From: Novosphingobium resinovorum
GTDB taxonomy: Bacteria; Pseudomonadota; Alphaproteobacteria; Sphingomonadales; Sphingomonadaceae
Direction: 5' to 3'
Length of the DNA: 64,000 nt
Assembly: GCF_027922145.1 (NCBI RefSeq)
Contig: NZ_BSFC01000002.1
Coordinates: 110,981-174,980 of the forward strand
Under the pieces are notes generated by a model that worked only from the letters and a program-made list of their open reading frames with translations, searched no databases and had not been told where the DNA came from. The stretch's first letter is position 1. The number at the start of each line of letters is the position of its first letter. Shown here in pieces: positions 34,390-43,911 of this stretch. The translations under genes were made by a program, and so were the position numbers.

Positions 34390-37300
34390 TCACACCGCCG
34401 CCGCCAGCAGTTCCTCCGCGCCGCCGAGGTCCACACTGACGAGACGCGAGATGCCCTTTTCCACCATCGTCACGCCGAACAGGCGGTGCATGCGGCTCAT
34501 CGTCACCGCATTGTGGGTGACGACGAGGTAGCGGGTGTCGGTTTCCTTCGTCATCGCTTCGAGCAGGTCGCAGAAGCGTTCGATATTGGCGTCGTCGAGC
34601 GGGGCGTCGACTTCGTCCAGCACGCAGATCGGCGCGGGGTTGGTCAGGAACAGGCCGAAGATCAGCGCCACCGCCGTCAGCGCCTGTTCGCCGCCCGAGA
34701 GCAGGGTCAGCGACTGCAGCCGCTTGCCCGGGGGCTGGGCGTAGATTTCGAGGCCAGCCTCCAGCGGATCGTCCGAATCGACGAGCGCGAGGTGCGCCTG
34801 CCCGCCCTGGAACAGCTGCTGGAACAGGCGGCGGAAATGGCCGTCCACCGCCTCGAAGGCGGCGCGCAGGCGTTCGCGGCCCTCGCGGTTGAGGTTGCCG
34901 ATCGAGCCGCGCAACCGGTTCACCGCCTCGGTCAGTTCGGCCTTCTCGCTGACCGAGAGGCCGAGCTGCGCCTCGGCTTCGGCGAGTTCGTCGGCGGCGA
35001 CGAGGTTGACCGGGCCGATGCGCTCGCGCTCGGCGGTCAGGCGGTCCATGCCGCTGCCTTCGGCCTCGGCGCCGCCGACTTCGGCAGGGGCGAAGGCGAA
35101 GCGTTCGGGGAGGACCGGCGGCGGGCACTGGAAGCGCTCGCCCGAGAGGCGGTTCATTTCGGTGCGGCGCTGGTCCTCGTGCTCGGCGCGGGCAGAGGCT
35201 CCGGCGCGGCTTTCGCGCGCGGCGGCGAGGGTTTCCTGCGCGGCGGAGAGCGCGGTGTCCGCTCGTTTCGCGGCTTCGGTGGCGGCGTTTACCGCAGCTT
35301 CGGCCTTGGCGAGTTCATCGCCGAGGCGCACGCGGATCGCCTCGCCCTGTTCGATCTGGGCCATCAGCGAGGGGGGCTTGGCGGCCATGATCGCGCGTTC
35401 GGTCTCGATCTCCTCCAACCGTCCGGCCATCTGCGCGAGGCGGTTCGCGGCATCGCCCGAGCGGGCCTGCCAGCCGCGAATGTCGGCGCGCTGGGTGGTG
35501 GTGCGCTCGCGCGCGACGGCGAGGGCCTGATCGTGGCCCGCGAGCGTCGCCATCGCGTGCTGCAGGGCCGAGCGGGCCTCGCCGTTGCGGGCTTGTGCGG
35601 CCTGCAGTTCGGCGCGGCCGGTGGCGGGATCGGGTAGCGCGGTGCGCTTCGCCTCTGCGGCGGCGACTTCGGCAGCCACCCCGCTGCGCTGGTCGGCGGT
35701 TTCTGCGAGGGTCGCGTCGAGTTCGGCACGGCGGGCCTGCTGGCGAGCGCGGGCATCCTCGGCCTGATCGACGGCGCGCAAGGCGCTGCGCTCGGCCTCG
35801 GCCGCCGAGGCGATGGCGCGTTCGGCGGCGATCACGCGGGAGGAGAGGTCGGCCAATTCCTGCTGCACGGCGGCCTGCTTCGCCTCGGCGGTGGTGACCG
35901 CTTCTCGCAAGGGGGGCAGCTTGGCATCGAGCTGCGCGAAGCGGTTCTCCGCTTCCAGCCTTGCGGCTTCGGCGGCACCTTCGCCGCGTGCGACGAAGCC
36001 GTCCCAGCGGCGCAGCACGCCCGCGCGCGTGACGAGCCACTCGCCGGGCTTCAGTGTCCGCGCATCGTCCGCCTCGACCACATGGACCAGCGCGAGGCGG
36101 GCCGCGAGTTCGGGCGGGCACTGCGCGACATGCGCGGCGAGGCTGTCGGAGACCGGGGCGGGGGTCTCGGCACCGGTCCAGAAGCGGCCGTCGGTGTTCG
36201 GCACGGCGCCCAGCGGGGCCTTGGCGTCGCGGCCGAGGACGGCGGCGACGGCGCGTTCGTAGCCGGGCGCGGCGCGTACCGCGTCGATGGCAACGGGCAG
36301 GCCATGCGCGGCTTTCGCCCCCTTCGCGCGCGCCTCGCGATCGCGGACGAGGGCGGCGTGCTCGCGTTCGATGCCGGTGAGGTCGGCGCGCGCGCCTGCC
36401 AGCGCCGAGGCGGCGGCGTCGCGGTCGGCCTGTAGCGCGGTCTTGCGCGCCTGCATGTCCTGCAGCCCCTCGCGGGAGCGGGCGAGGGCGGCGCTGGCCT
36501 CCTCTGCCTTGGCGCGGGCGGCGGCGATGGCGGTTTCGAGGTCGCCGAGGTCGGGCAGGGCGGCGACTTGCGCCTCGATCCGGGCGACGTCCTGCGCCAC
36601 GCGGGTCTGCCGCGCTTTCGCCTGCGTTAGCTCGGCTTCGGCGATGCGCCATTCGGCCTCGACGCCTGCCTGCTTGGCGGTCGCCTGTGCGAGATCGAGT
36701 TCGGCGGCGCGGCTGGCCTGCTCGGCGCCGTCCACCATGTTGGCGAAGCGCGGGCGCTGTGCCTCATCGGCGGCGAGCTGCTTTTCGCCCTCGGACAACT
36801 CGCGCTCCAGCCGGGCGAGGGCCTCGGCGGCGTCGCGGGTGAGGCGGTCGGCGTCGTGGCGGTCTTCTTCCAGCCGGGTGCGCTGGCGGTCGAGGTCGGC
36901 GAGGCGCTGCTCGGCGGCTTCGAGCTGGCTGGTCAGCGTCGCCATGCGGTGGCCTTGCGCATTGGCATCGTCGCGGCGGTCGGCGAGTTCGTCGCGGGCC
37001 TCCGCCAGCGCCCCGGCGGCGGCGGCCTGCTGGCTTTGCGCTTCCACCGCGAGCGCCTGCGCCACGGCGACGCGCTCCTCGGACGCCTGCGCTTCCTTGC
37101 GAGCAGCATCGGCAGCGGCGGCGGCCTCGCGCCAGCGGGCGAAGACGACGCGGGCTTCGGCGAGGCGGATCTGGTCGGTCAGGGCCTTGTAGCGCTCGGC
37201 CGCTTTCGCCTGCCGCCGGAGCGTGCCGACCTGCTTGTCGAGGCCCGCCATGATGTCGTCGAGGCGGGCGAGGTTGGCTTCGGTGGCGCGCAAGCGCTGT

Positions 37301-37830
37301 TCTGCGTCCTTGCGGCGGACATGGAGGCCGGCGATGCCTGCGGCCTCCTCCAGCATGGCGCGGCGCTCGGCGGGCTTGGCGGCGATGACGGCGGCGATGC
37401 GGCCTTGCGATACCAGCGCCGGGCTGTGCGCGCCGGTGGCGGCATCGGCGAAGATCAGCGCCACGTCCTTGGCGCGCACGTCCCGCCCGTTGATGCGGTA
37501 GGCGCTGCCCGCGCCGCGCTCGATGCGGCGGACGACTTCGAGTTCCTCGCGCACGCCGTCGGCGCCCGGCGCGGTTTCCGCCTTGAGCACGACTTCGGCG
37601 AAGGCGCGGGGCGGGCGCTTGTCCGTGCCCGCGAAGATCACGTCCTCCATCCCGCCGCCGCGCATCGACTTGGGCGAGCTTTCGCCCATGACCCAGCGGA
37701 TCGCTTCGAGCAGGTTGGACTTGCCGCAGCCGTTGGGGCCGACCACGCCGGTCAGCCCCGGGTCGATGCGCAGTTCCGCCGGCTCGACGAAGCTCTTGAA
37801 GCCGCTGAGCTTTAGCCGGTGGATGCGCAT
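34390..37830 (-). CDS. smc: Chromosome segregation protein SMC
   Basis: SMC is the ATPase of the condensin-like complex. The 1146-residue protein has Walker A GPNGCGKSN at 31-39, long coiled-coil arms rich in Ala, Glu and Arg, a central hinge around residues 500-620, the ABC signature LLSGGEQALTAVALIF and Walker B CVLDEVDAPLDD near the C-terminus. Length and order are normal. scpA and scpB are not in the window. It follows the DsbA-like genes on the same strand. Confidence 0.97.
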   Translation of the reverse strand: MRIHRLKLSGFKSFVEPAELRIDPGLTGVVGPNGCGKSNLLEAIRWVMGESSPKSMRGGGMEDVIFAGTDKRPPRAFAEVVLKAETAPGADGVREELEVVRRIERGAGSAYRINGRDVRAKDVALIFADAATGAHSPALVSQGRIAAVIAAKPAERRAMLEEAAGIAGLHVRRKDAEQRLRATEANLARLDDIMAGLDKQVGTLRRQAKAAERYKALTDQIRLAEARVVFARWREAAAAADAARKEAQASEERVAVAQALAVEAQSQQAAAAGALAEARDELADRRDDANAQGHRMATLTSQLEAAEQRLADLDRQRTRLEEDRHDADRLTRDAAEALARLERELSEGEKQLAADEAQRPRFANMVDGAEQASRAAELDLAQATAKQAGVEAEWRIAEAELTQAKARQTRVAQDVARIEAQVAALPDLGDLETAIAAARAKAEEASAALARSREGLQDMQARKTALQADRDAAASALAGARADLTGIEREHAALVRDREARAKGAKAAHGLPVAIDAVRAAPGYERAVAAVLGRDAKAPLGAVPNTDGRFWTGAETPAPVSDSLAAHVAQCPPELAARLALVHVVEADDARTLKPGEWLVTRAGVLRRWDGFVARGEGAAEAARLEAENRFAQLDAKLPPLREAVTTAEAKQAAVQQELADLSSRVIAAERAIASAAEAERSALRAVDQAEDARARQQARRAELDATLAETADQRSGVAAEVAAAEAKRTALPDPATGRAELQAAQARNGEARSALQHAMATLAGHDQALAVARERTTTQRADIRGWQARSGDAANRLAQMAGRLEEIETERAIMAAKPPSLMAQIEQGEAIRVRLGDELAKAEAAVNAATEAAKRADTALSAAQETLAAARESRAGASARAEHEDQRRTEMNRLSGERFQCPPPVLPERFAFAPAEVGGAEAEGSGMDRLTAERERIGPVNLVAADELAEAEAQLGLSVSEKAELTEAVNRLRGSIGNLNREGRERLRAAFEAVDGHFRRLFQQLFQGGQAHLALVDSDDPLEAGLEIYAQPPGKRLQSLTLLSGGEQALTAVALIFGLFLTNPAPICVLDEVDAPLDDANIERFCDLLEAMTKETDTRYLVVTHNAVTMSRMHRLFGVTMVEKGISRLVSVDLGGAEELLAAAV

Positions 37831-37857
37831 CGAGGTCGGGTCAGGCGATCACGCCGG

Positions 37858-38619
37858 TCAGCGCGCGCCTGCTTCCTTGAGCTTGGGCTCCAGCTTGTCC
37901 CACTCCATCGAACCGACGTTGTTGCCATTGATGATGAAGGTGGGGGTGCCGGTGACGTTGAACTGCTCGCTCGCCTTCTGCGTCTGGTCGGCGAGCGCCT
38001 TAGCCTTGGTGGTGTCGGCAAGGCAGGCGGCGGCCTGATCGCGGGCGATCCCACGCGAGGCGAAGAAGTCGGTCATGCCGGCGACCTCGGAGATGGCGGC
38101 GAGCTGCTTTTCCTTGGGCAGCGCGTCGATCGCGGCGAGCTTGGCCTTGTCGGCGCCCTGCATGTTCTCGAACATCTTGGGCTGCCAGGCCCAGAACTGC
38201 TCGCTGAGCGGGATCACCGCCTCGGTCGAGCCGCATTCGGCCAGCAGTGAGGCCGGAATGTCGAGCGCATTGAGCATGAAATAGCGCAGTTCGTAGCTGA
38301 CGCGGCCGCTGGCGACGTAGTCGTCGCGCAGCGGCTCGAAGCTCTGCTGCGCGAACAGGGCGCAGTGCGAGCAGCTGAGCGCGCCGTATTCGACCAGCTT
38401 GATCGGGGCGTTCGGGTTGCCCATGCGGTAGCCGCCCTCGGCGGTCTTCTCGATCGTGTCGGCCCAGGACTTGCCTGCGGGCGCGGCGATCTTGGCGATC
38501 GGGGCGCCCGAGGTGGCACCGGCGGTGGGCTCGTCCTTCTTGCCGCAGGCGGCGAGGCCGAGGGCAAGCGGGGCGACCACGAGGCCGAGGGCAATGGTGC
38601 GGAAACGGGTGCGAGTCAT
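37858..38619 (-). CDS. DsbA/thioredoxin-fold lipoprotein (CSHC)
   Basis: The 253-residue product has a lipobox signal (GLAACG, Cys25) and a thioredoxin-fold domain with active site CSHC at 83-86 and the cis-Pro loop TGTPTF. The helical insertion between them is typical of DsbA/DsbG-like proteins. It may act as an oxidoreductase anchored to the inner or outer membrane. It is a diverged partner of the CPHC protein encoded just upstream. Confidence 0.9.
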   Translation of the reverse strand: MTRTRFRTIALGLVVAPLALGLAACGKKDEPTAGATSGAPIAKIAAPAGKSWADTIEKTAEGGYRMGNPNAPIKLVEYGALSCSHCALFAQQSFEPLRDDYVASGRVSYELRYFMLNALDIPASLLAECGSTEAVIPLSEQFWAWQPKMFENMQGADKAKLAAIDALPKEKQLAAISEVAGMTDFFASRGIARDQAAACLADTTKAKALADQTQKASEQFNVTGTPTFIINGNNVGSMEWDKLEPKLKEAGAR

Positions 38620-38724
38620 CGGGAGGCGAATCCTTCGTGTGGATTTATCACAGGGCTAGCCCATGGAGGGGGGAAAACGAAGCGTGGACGGGGGTATTCC
38701 ACAAGTGCGGCGTTGTGTTGGGAC

Positions 38725-38801
38725 GCCCACCCCGCTGCGACTAGGCAGCAAGCTGCCAAGTCTCGCTCCCCTCCCGCATGCGGGAGGGGCCGGGGGTGGG
38801 C
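38725..38801. repeat. Intergenic palindromic element with GCCCACCCC ends, copy 2
   Basis: The stretch starts GCCCACCCC and ends GGGGTGGGC. It contains GGCAGCAAGCTGCC and the perfect palindrome CCCTCCCGCATGCGGGAGGG. It shares its ends and core with 5797-5912 and lies between the two DsbA-like genes, so it interrupts that gene pair. Confidence 0.7.
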
Positions 38802-38808
38802 TCGTGGA

Positions 38809-39546
38809 TCAGATGTTGCCCGCGCGCTGCTGGGCCTGCTTGTCGGTGATCGCCTTGGACACCGTCGCCCAGTCGTGCCCGTCGAGAAGGTCGCCGTTGA
38901 GCGTGAAGCTGGGCGTGCCCTGCAGGCCGAGCGCCTGCACTTCGCCCTGCTGGCCCTTGAGCTTGTCGAGCATCGCGGTGTTGGCGAAGCACTGGTCGGT
39001 CTGCGCGCGGCTGAGGCCCCACGAAGCGGTCTGGTCGTAGAAGCCGAGGTCGCTCGCCATGGCGCGCATGCGGGCGGGGAAATCGCCCTGATACCAGCGC
39101 TGCTGCTGTTCGCGGTTGGTCGCCTCGGCCTTGGCGAGCCACTTGTCCTGCGACGCGAAGAAGGCGTTGTGGCGCACGAAGAAGCGCTTGGGATCGCCGC
39201 AGTTGGTCAGCATGGCCACGGTTAGGTCGATCGGATTGCGCAGGAAGTTGGTCACCGTGACCGAGATCTGGCCCTTGGGCACCATGGTCAGGCGCAGCAC
39301 CGGGTCAGCTTCCTTGTGGAAGTGGGCACAGTGCGGGCAGGTGTAGCTGACGTATTCGACCAGCTTGAGCGGCGCGTCCGGATTGCCGAGCCGGTGGCTG
39401 CCGTCGGCGGTGACGGCGGTGGCACCGGCCCAGTTTGTCGAGGCGGCGGGCAGCCCTTTCTTGGGCGCGGTGCCTTTGGGCGCGGCGGCCATGCTGAGAA
39501 CGGCGCAGGCGGCAAGCGCCACGGCGCGAAAGACGGTCTTGGTCAT
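38809..39546 (-). CDS. DsbA family periplasmic protein (CPHC)
   Basis: The 245-residue product has a signal peptide (MTKTVFRAVALAACAVLSMA) and a thioredoxin fold with active site CPHC at 70-73, the classical DsbA dipeptide, and the cis-Pro loop LQGTPSFTL. A role in periplasmic disulfide formation is likely. The ATG at 39546 overlaps the dciA stop; the GTG one codon earlier is less likely. Confidence 0.92.
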   Translation of the reverse strand: MTKTVFRAVALAACAVLSMAAAPKGTAPKKGLPAASTNWAGATAVTADGSHRLGNPDAPLKLVEYVSYTCPHCAHFHKEADPVLRLTMVPKGQISVTVTNFLRNPIDLTVAMLTNCGDPKRFFVRHNAFFASQDKWLAKAEATNREQQQRWYQGDFPARMRAMASDLGFYDQTASWGLSRAQTDQCFANTAMLDKLKGQQGEVQALGLQGTPSFTLNGDLLDGHDWATVSKAITDKQAQQRAGNI

Positions 39547-40139
39547 CACTTGTCTTCCTGACTGTCAGGCTTGTTTGCACTTTGGCTTTCGGCGGCGCCC
39601 ATGCTGCGCGCCAGCGATTCGAGCACCGCGCGAAGCTCCGGGTCGCCGATGTCGCGCAGCGATTCCCCAAGCTCGAACGGCACCGGTTTCAGCGAAGGCG
39701 GCGCGGATGGGCGCGGCTGCGTGGCAACAGGCGGCTTAACCTCGCCTTGCCGGATTTTCACCTTGGCGACCGCCTGGTAGCCGAAGAAGCGGTTCACCCG
39801 GTCCATGATCTCGGGGATCACATGCTGGATCATCGGCGAATGAGCGGGCACGACGACCAGTTGGAGGATGCCGTCGCTCTTCTCTCCGGGCGGGAAACGG
39901 ATCGATTCCGGCGAGCAGACGCGGGCGTGGCGGGCGCCGACGATCTCGGGCCAGCGCGACACCACGCTCGACTGCACGAAGCCGAAGCGCCGGAAGGCGG
40001 TGCGGCCGACTTCGGGCATCAGGTCCGAGATCTGCCGCGCCTGTCCGCCGCGCATACGCTCGAACTGCTTGAGGCCCGTCTTGCCCTTGGCGGGACGTGG
40101 CTTCGATTCACCGGGGGATTTGCCGCTATTCCGTTCCAT
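39546..40139 (-). CDS. DUF721 / DciA family protein
   Basis: DciA is the ancestral loader of the replicative helicase. The 197-residue protein has the DUF721 core at about residues 45-125 (FVQSSVVSRWPEIVGARHAR and LQLVVVPAHSPMIQHV) and a Pro-rich C-terminal tail. The basic N-terminus (KPRPAKGKTG) could bind DNA. It is divergent from mutY, with 29 bases between starts, and overlaps the DsbA-like gene. Confidence 0.88.
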   Translation of the reverse strand: MERNSGKSPGESKPRPAKGKTGLKQFERMRGGQARQISDLMPEVGRTAFRRFGFVQSSVVSRWPEIVGARHARVCSPESIRFPPGEKSDGILQLVVVPAHSPMIQHVIPEIMDRVNRFFGYQAVAKVKIRQGEVKPPVATQPRPSAPPSLKPVPFELGESLRDIGDPELRAVLESLARSMGAAESQSANKPDSQEDK

Positions 40140-40168
40140 TGCCCGCGATCCAATGCCATAGCGGCGGC

Positions 40169-41221
40169 ATGGACGCCAGTTCGGATACTGCAATCGCGGC
40201 GATGCTGCTCGACTGGTACGATGCGCACGCGCGCACCCTGCCGTGGCGCGCCGCACCGGGCACGCCCGCGCCCGATCCGTACCGGGTCTGGCTGTCGGAA
40301 GTGATGCTCCAGCAGACGACGGTTGCGGCGGTGAAGGACTACTTTGCCGCATTCACTACGCGCTGGCCGACCGTGCAGGCGCTTGCGGCGGCTGCGGACG
40401 AGGAGGTCATGGCGGCATGGGCGGGCCTCGGCTACTATGCCCGCGCCCGAAACCTGCTGGCCTGCGCGCGTGAAGTGGCGCGGCTCGGGCGGTTTCCGGA
40501 TAGCGAGGAGGGCTTGCGCGCACTGCCGGGGCTGGGGGCTTATACTGCTGCCGCAGTCGCCGCTATCGCCTTCGGGCGCCGCGCGGTGGTCGTCGATGCC
40601 AATGTCGAGCGGGTCGTCTCGCGCCTCTTCGCGATCGAGGAACCGCTGCCCGGTTCACGGCCCGCTATCCGCGCAAAGGCCGACACCATCACGCCGCAGC
40701 GCCGCGCGGGCGACTTTGCGCAGGCGATGATGGATCTTGGCGCCACCGTCTGTACCTCGCGCAGTCCGCGCTGCCTGCTCTGCCCGATTTCGGGGCCTTG
40801 CGAGGCACGGCGCATGGGCGATCCCGCAAGGCTGCCGGTAAAGGCGGCAAAGAAGGCCAAGGCCGTGCGTCAGGGCCGCGCCTTCTGGATCGAGCGGGAC
40901 GAAGCGGAAGTCTGGCTGGTCCGCCGTCCCGGCAGCGGAATGCTCGGCGGGATGCGGGCGCTGCCCGACGATGGCTGGGCGGCGCGTATCGACGGTTCCG
41001 GCGAGGGGCCGCTTACCGGGCCGTGGGAGAGCGCGGGCAAGGTCGGCCACGTCTTCACGCACTTTGCGCTGGAACTGAATCTGGCGGTTTACCTCGGTGA
41101 CGGGTTCGAGGGGCTGGAAGATGGAGAATGGTGGCCGCTTGATCGGCTCGACGAGGCGGGGCTGCCCACGCTCTTCGCCAAGGCCGCGCGGCTCGCTCTT
41201 GCTGAGAAGGAAGACGCATGA
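40169..41221 (+). CDS. mutY: A/G-specific adenine glycosylase MutY
   Basis: MutY removes A mispaired with 8-oxoguanine. The 350-residue protein has the catalytic Glu in WLSEVMLQQTTV, the helix-hairpin-helix LPGLGAYTAAAV, the catalytic Asp in VVDANVERVVSR, and the 4Fe-4S ligands in CTSRSPRCLLCPISGPC (C-x6-C-x2-C-x5-C). The C-terminal Nudix-like domain recognises 8-oxoG. The start at 40169 agrees with the family. Its stop overlaps the next gene. Confidence 0.96.
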   Translation: MDASSDTAIAAMLLDWYDAHARTLPWRAAPGTPAPDPYRVWLSEVMLQQTTVAAVKDYFAAFTTRWPTVQALAAAADEEVMAAWAGLGYYARARNLLACAREVARLGRFPDSEEGLRALPGLGAYTAAAVAAIAFGRRAVVVDANVERVVSRLFAIEEPLPGSRPAIRAKADTITPQRRAGDFAQAMMDLGATVCTSRSPRCLLCPISGPCEARRMGDPARLPVKAAKKAKAVRQGRAFWIERDEAEVWLVRRPGSGMLGGMRALPDDGWAARIDGSGEGPLTGPWESAGKVGHVFTHFALELNLAVYLGDGFEGLEDGEWWPLDRLDEAGLPTLFAKAARLALAEKEDA

Positions 41222-42516
41222 TCGATCGGCTCGAAGCCGCGCTGGACCGTCGAATGCTGCTGGGCATGGGGGCGGCTGCGGGGCTCGGGGCGATGCTGCC
41301 GCGGCTGGCGCGCGCGGCGCAGCAGCCCGAGCTTATCCCGCAGGTCCGCGCGGTCGTCGAGCGCTGGGTGGGACCGGGCAAGTTCCCCGGCATGGTCGCC
41401 TCGCTGGGCCTGCCGGGGCGCGAGCCGGAATATGTCGCGCGTGGCTCGGAAGGCTTCAACGACGCCGATCCGGTGACCGCTGACAGCCTGTTCCGCATCT
41501 ATTCGATGACAAAGCCGATCACCGGGATGGCGGCGATGGAGCTGGTGGCGCAGGGCAGGATCGGCCTCGATCAGCCGGTGGCGGACGTGCTGCCTGAATA
41601 TGCGCACATGATGGTGCAGGACGAATACGACGGCTCGATCACCACGCTGCACGCCGCGCCTCGGCCGATCACGATGCGGCATCTGGTCACGCATAGCTCC
41701 GGGATCGGTTACACGATCATCCAGCAGGGGCTGATCAAGACGCTGATGGAGGACAAGGGCCTCGTCGCCGGGCAGATCAGCCGGATGAAGCTGCCCGGTC
41801 TGTTCCGGGGAGAGCCGGTCAAAGGACTGGACCTGTTCGCGCGAGGGCTGGCGCAAGTGCCGCTGGTCGCCGATCCCGGCACGCGCTGGAGCTATTCGAT
41901 GGGCCTCGACCTGATGGGCCGGGTGATCGAGGTGGTCTCGGGCAGGCCGTTCGACGCCTACCTTCAGGACACGATCTTCGGCCCCGCCGGCATGACCAGC
42001 ACGGGTTTCCGGGTCTCGGCCGCCGACGCCCATCGCCTCACCACCAATTACGCGGCCGTCGGCGGCGTGCTGGCGCCGATCGACGAAGGGGAGACCTCGA
42101 TCTACCTCGACAAGCCGGCCTTCCCCTTCGGCGGAGCGGGTCTCGTCAGCACTCCGCGCGACTACGACCGGTTCCTGCGGATGCTGGCGCAGATGGGCAT
42201 GATCGACGGGGTGCGCGTGCTGTCCGAGAGTGCGGTGCGGATGGGCACCTCCAACCTGCTCCCGCCCGGCGTCCTCGTGCCCGAGATGTTCGGCGGTCCA
42301 AGCGGCTTCGGCGCTGGAGGGCGCGTCGGGCACGGGGCGGAAAGCGGGCTCTACGGCTGGTCGGGCGCGGCGGGGACGGTGGGCATGGTGGACATGGTCC
42401 GGGGCCTGCGCTCACAGATTTTCGTGCAGTTCATGCCGCCCAACGCCTTCGACCTCTTGCCCGAATTCCAGAAGGCCCTGAAGGCCGACGTGCTGGCGAT
42501 CCTGGAGAAACACTGA
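41218..42516 (+). CDS. Serine hydrolase of the class C beta-lactamase/esterase family
   Basis: The 432-residue protein has a twin-Arg-like leader (DRRMLLGMGAAAGLGAM), the nucleophile motif SMTK (S96, K99), a Tyr motif in RWSYSMGLD and the third motif HGAESGLYGWSGAAG. Family members include esterases and DD-peptidases, and the substrate is unknown. The ATG overlaps the mutY stop (ATGA), and nudC starts one base after its stop. Confidence 0.9.
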   Translation: MIDRLEAALDRRMLLGMGAAAGLGAMLPRLARAAQQPELIPQVRAVVERWVGPGKFPGMVASLGLPGREPEYVARGSEGFNDADPVTADSLFRIYSMTKPITGMAAMELVAQGRIGLDQPVADVLPEYAHMMVQDEYDGSITTLHAAPRPITMRHLVTHSSGIGYTIIQQGLIKTLMEDKGLVAGQISRMKLPGLFRGEPVKGLDLFARGLAQVPLVADPGTRWSYSMGLDLMGRVIEVVSGRPFDAYLQDTIFGPAGMTSTGFRVSAADAHRLTTNYAAVGGVLAPIDEGETSIYLDKPAFPFGGAGLVSTPRDYDRFLRMLAQMGMIDGVRVLSESAVRMGTSNLLPPGVLVPEMFGGPSGFGAGGRVGHGAESGLYGWSGAAGTVGMVDMVRGLRSQIFVQFMPPNAFDLLPEFQKALKADVLAILEKH

Positions 42517-42517
42517 C

Positions 42518-43408
42518 GTGCTGTTGACTACTCCCGCTGCCCCCATCGCATTCGGCGGATCGCCGATCGACCGCGCCGACCACGTGCGTGGCGACCCGGA
42601 GGCCATCGCTGCACTGATGGGGCCGAGCGCGCGGCTGCTGAAGCTGGACGGCCTCGACCCGGTGATGACGGCGGAGGGCGGCCTCGTCTGGGGCAGCCTC
42701 GCCGATGCGGAAGGCGATGCGGAACTGGTGTTCCTCGGCCTCGAAGGCGGGCGCGGGTGTTTCGCGCAAGTGCTGCCGGGCATTCCCGCCGCCGGGGCGC
42801 CGAGCTGGAACGCGATGAATACGCTGGAGCCGGGTGAACTCGCGGCTTACGGCGGGGCGCGGGCGCTGGTCGGCTGGCATTCGCGGCACCGCTTCTGCGC
42901 AGTCTGCGGCGCGGCCACGGTGCTGGCCAAGGGCGGCTGGCAGCGCTCCTGCACCGGTTGCGGCGCCGAGCATTTCCCGCGCGTCGATCCGGTCACGATC
43001 ATGACCGTCGAGCATGACGGCAAGCTGCTGCTCGGCCGCCAGCCGCGTTTTCCGGCGCACCGCTACTCGGCGCTGGCGGGCTTCGTGGAGCCGGGCGAGA
43101 CGATTGAGGAAGCCGTCGCGCGCGAAGTCTTCGAGGAAGCGGGCGTGCGCGTGCGTGACGTCGAGTATGTCGCGAGCCAGCCTTGGCCGTTCCCCTCGTC
43201 GCTGATGATCGGTTGCCACGCCTTCGCCGACGACCCGGCCATCGTCATCGACGAGACCGAACTGGAAGACGTGCGCTGGTTCACCCGCGAGGAATGCGTC
43301 GATGCGCTCGAAGCGGTAGCCGTGGGCGAGATGGGCCGCGCTTTCGGGGCGCCACCGAAGCACGCGGTGGCGCATGTGCTGCTCAAGTGGTGGGTGGAGC
43401 GCGGATGA
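42518..43408 (+). CDS. nudC: NAD(+) diphosphatase NudC
   Basis: NudC hydrolyses NADH and NAD-capped RNA. The 296-residue protein has the zinc ribbon (CAVCG, then CTGCG), the Nudix box GFVEPGETIEEAVAREVFEE and the NADH-pyrophosphatase signature SQPWPFPSSLM. It uses a GTG start one base after the preceding stop; the next gene overlaps its end by four bases. Confidence 0.95.
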   Translation: MLLTTPAAPIAFGGSPIDRADHVRGDPEAIAALMGPSARLLKLDGLDPVMTAEGGLVWGSLADAEGDAELVFLGLEGGRGCFAQVLPGIPAAGAPSWNAMNTLEPGELAAYGGARALVGWHSRHRFCAVCGAATVLAKGGWQRSCTGCGAEHFPRVDPVTIMTVEHDGKLLLGRQPRFPAHRYSALAGFVEPGETIEEAVAREVFEEAGVRVRDVEYVASQPWPFPSSLMIGCHAFADDPAIVIDETELEDVRWFTREECVDALEAVAVGEMGRAFGAPPKHAVAHVLLKWWVERG

Positions 43409-43911
43409 CCGGGGCTTTCGTTGCACACCCCGCGCCGGGCCGTGTGGTTCTGCTTGTGCTTGGAGCGTTTGCTTTCGTAGCCATTGCGCTTTGGATGGTG
43501 GGCGCATTCGGTCCGCCGCCTTCTGTCGGGCGCCATTCGCCTGAGGTGACGCGCATCATCGGCTGGCTCGGGATCGTGTTCTTCGGGCTGGCCGGGCTCA
43601 GCGGCATCCGGCGGCTGATCGCAGGTGACGAGGAAATGCGCATCGACGCGCAGGGCATCCGCTGGACCCGCTGGTCCGACCGGACGATCCCGTGGCGCGA
43701 AATCGTTGATGTCACGGTCTGGCGGCACAAACGGCAGAAGATGATCATGCTGCACCTGCGCGATCCCTCGCGCTATCGTGGCCGGGGGATCATGGGTGTT
43801 CTAGCGCGCGGAAACCGGGCGCTGACGGGCGGTGACGTGGCTTTGGTGATGACGGCGATGGACCGCAGTTTCGACGAGGCGATGGCCGCGATCGCTCGGT
43901 TCAGAACCTAG
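43405..43911 (+). CDS. Small membrane protein with PH-like domain (STM3941-like)
   Basis: The 168-residue protein has two N-terminal membrane segments (about 14-33 and 48-68). A soluble domain follows, with the pattern ITRWSDRTIPWREIVDVTVW, as in bacterial PH-like domains of the STM3941 group. The function is unknown. The ATG overlaps the nudC stop, and the 3' end overlaps the convergent DUF1489 gene by four bases. Confidence 0.75.
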   Translation: MTGAFVAHPAPGRVVLLVLGAFAFVAIALWMVGAFGPPPSVGRHSPEVTRIIGWLGIVFFGLAGLSGIRRLIAGDEEMRIDAQGIRWTRWSDRTIPWREIVDVTVWRHKRQKMIMLHLRDPSRYRGRGIMGVLARGNRALTGGDVALVMTAMDRSFDEAMAAIARFRT

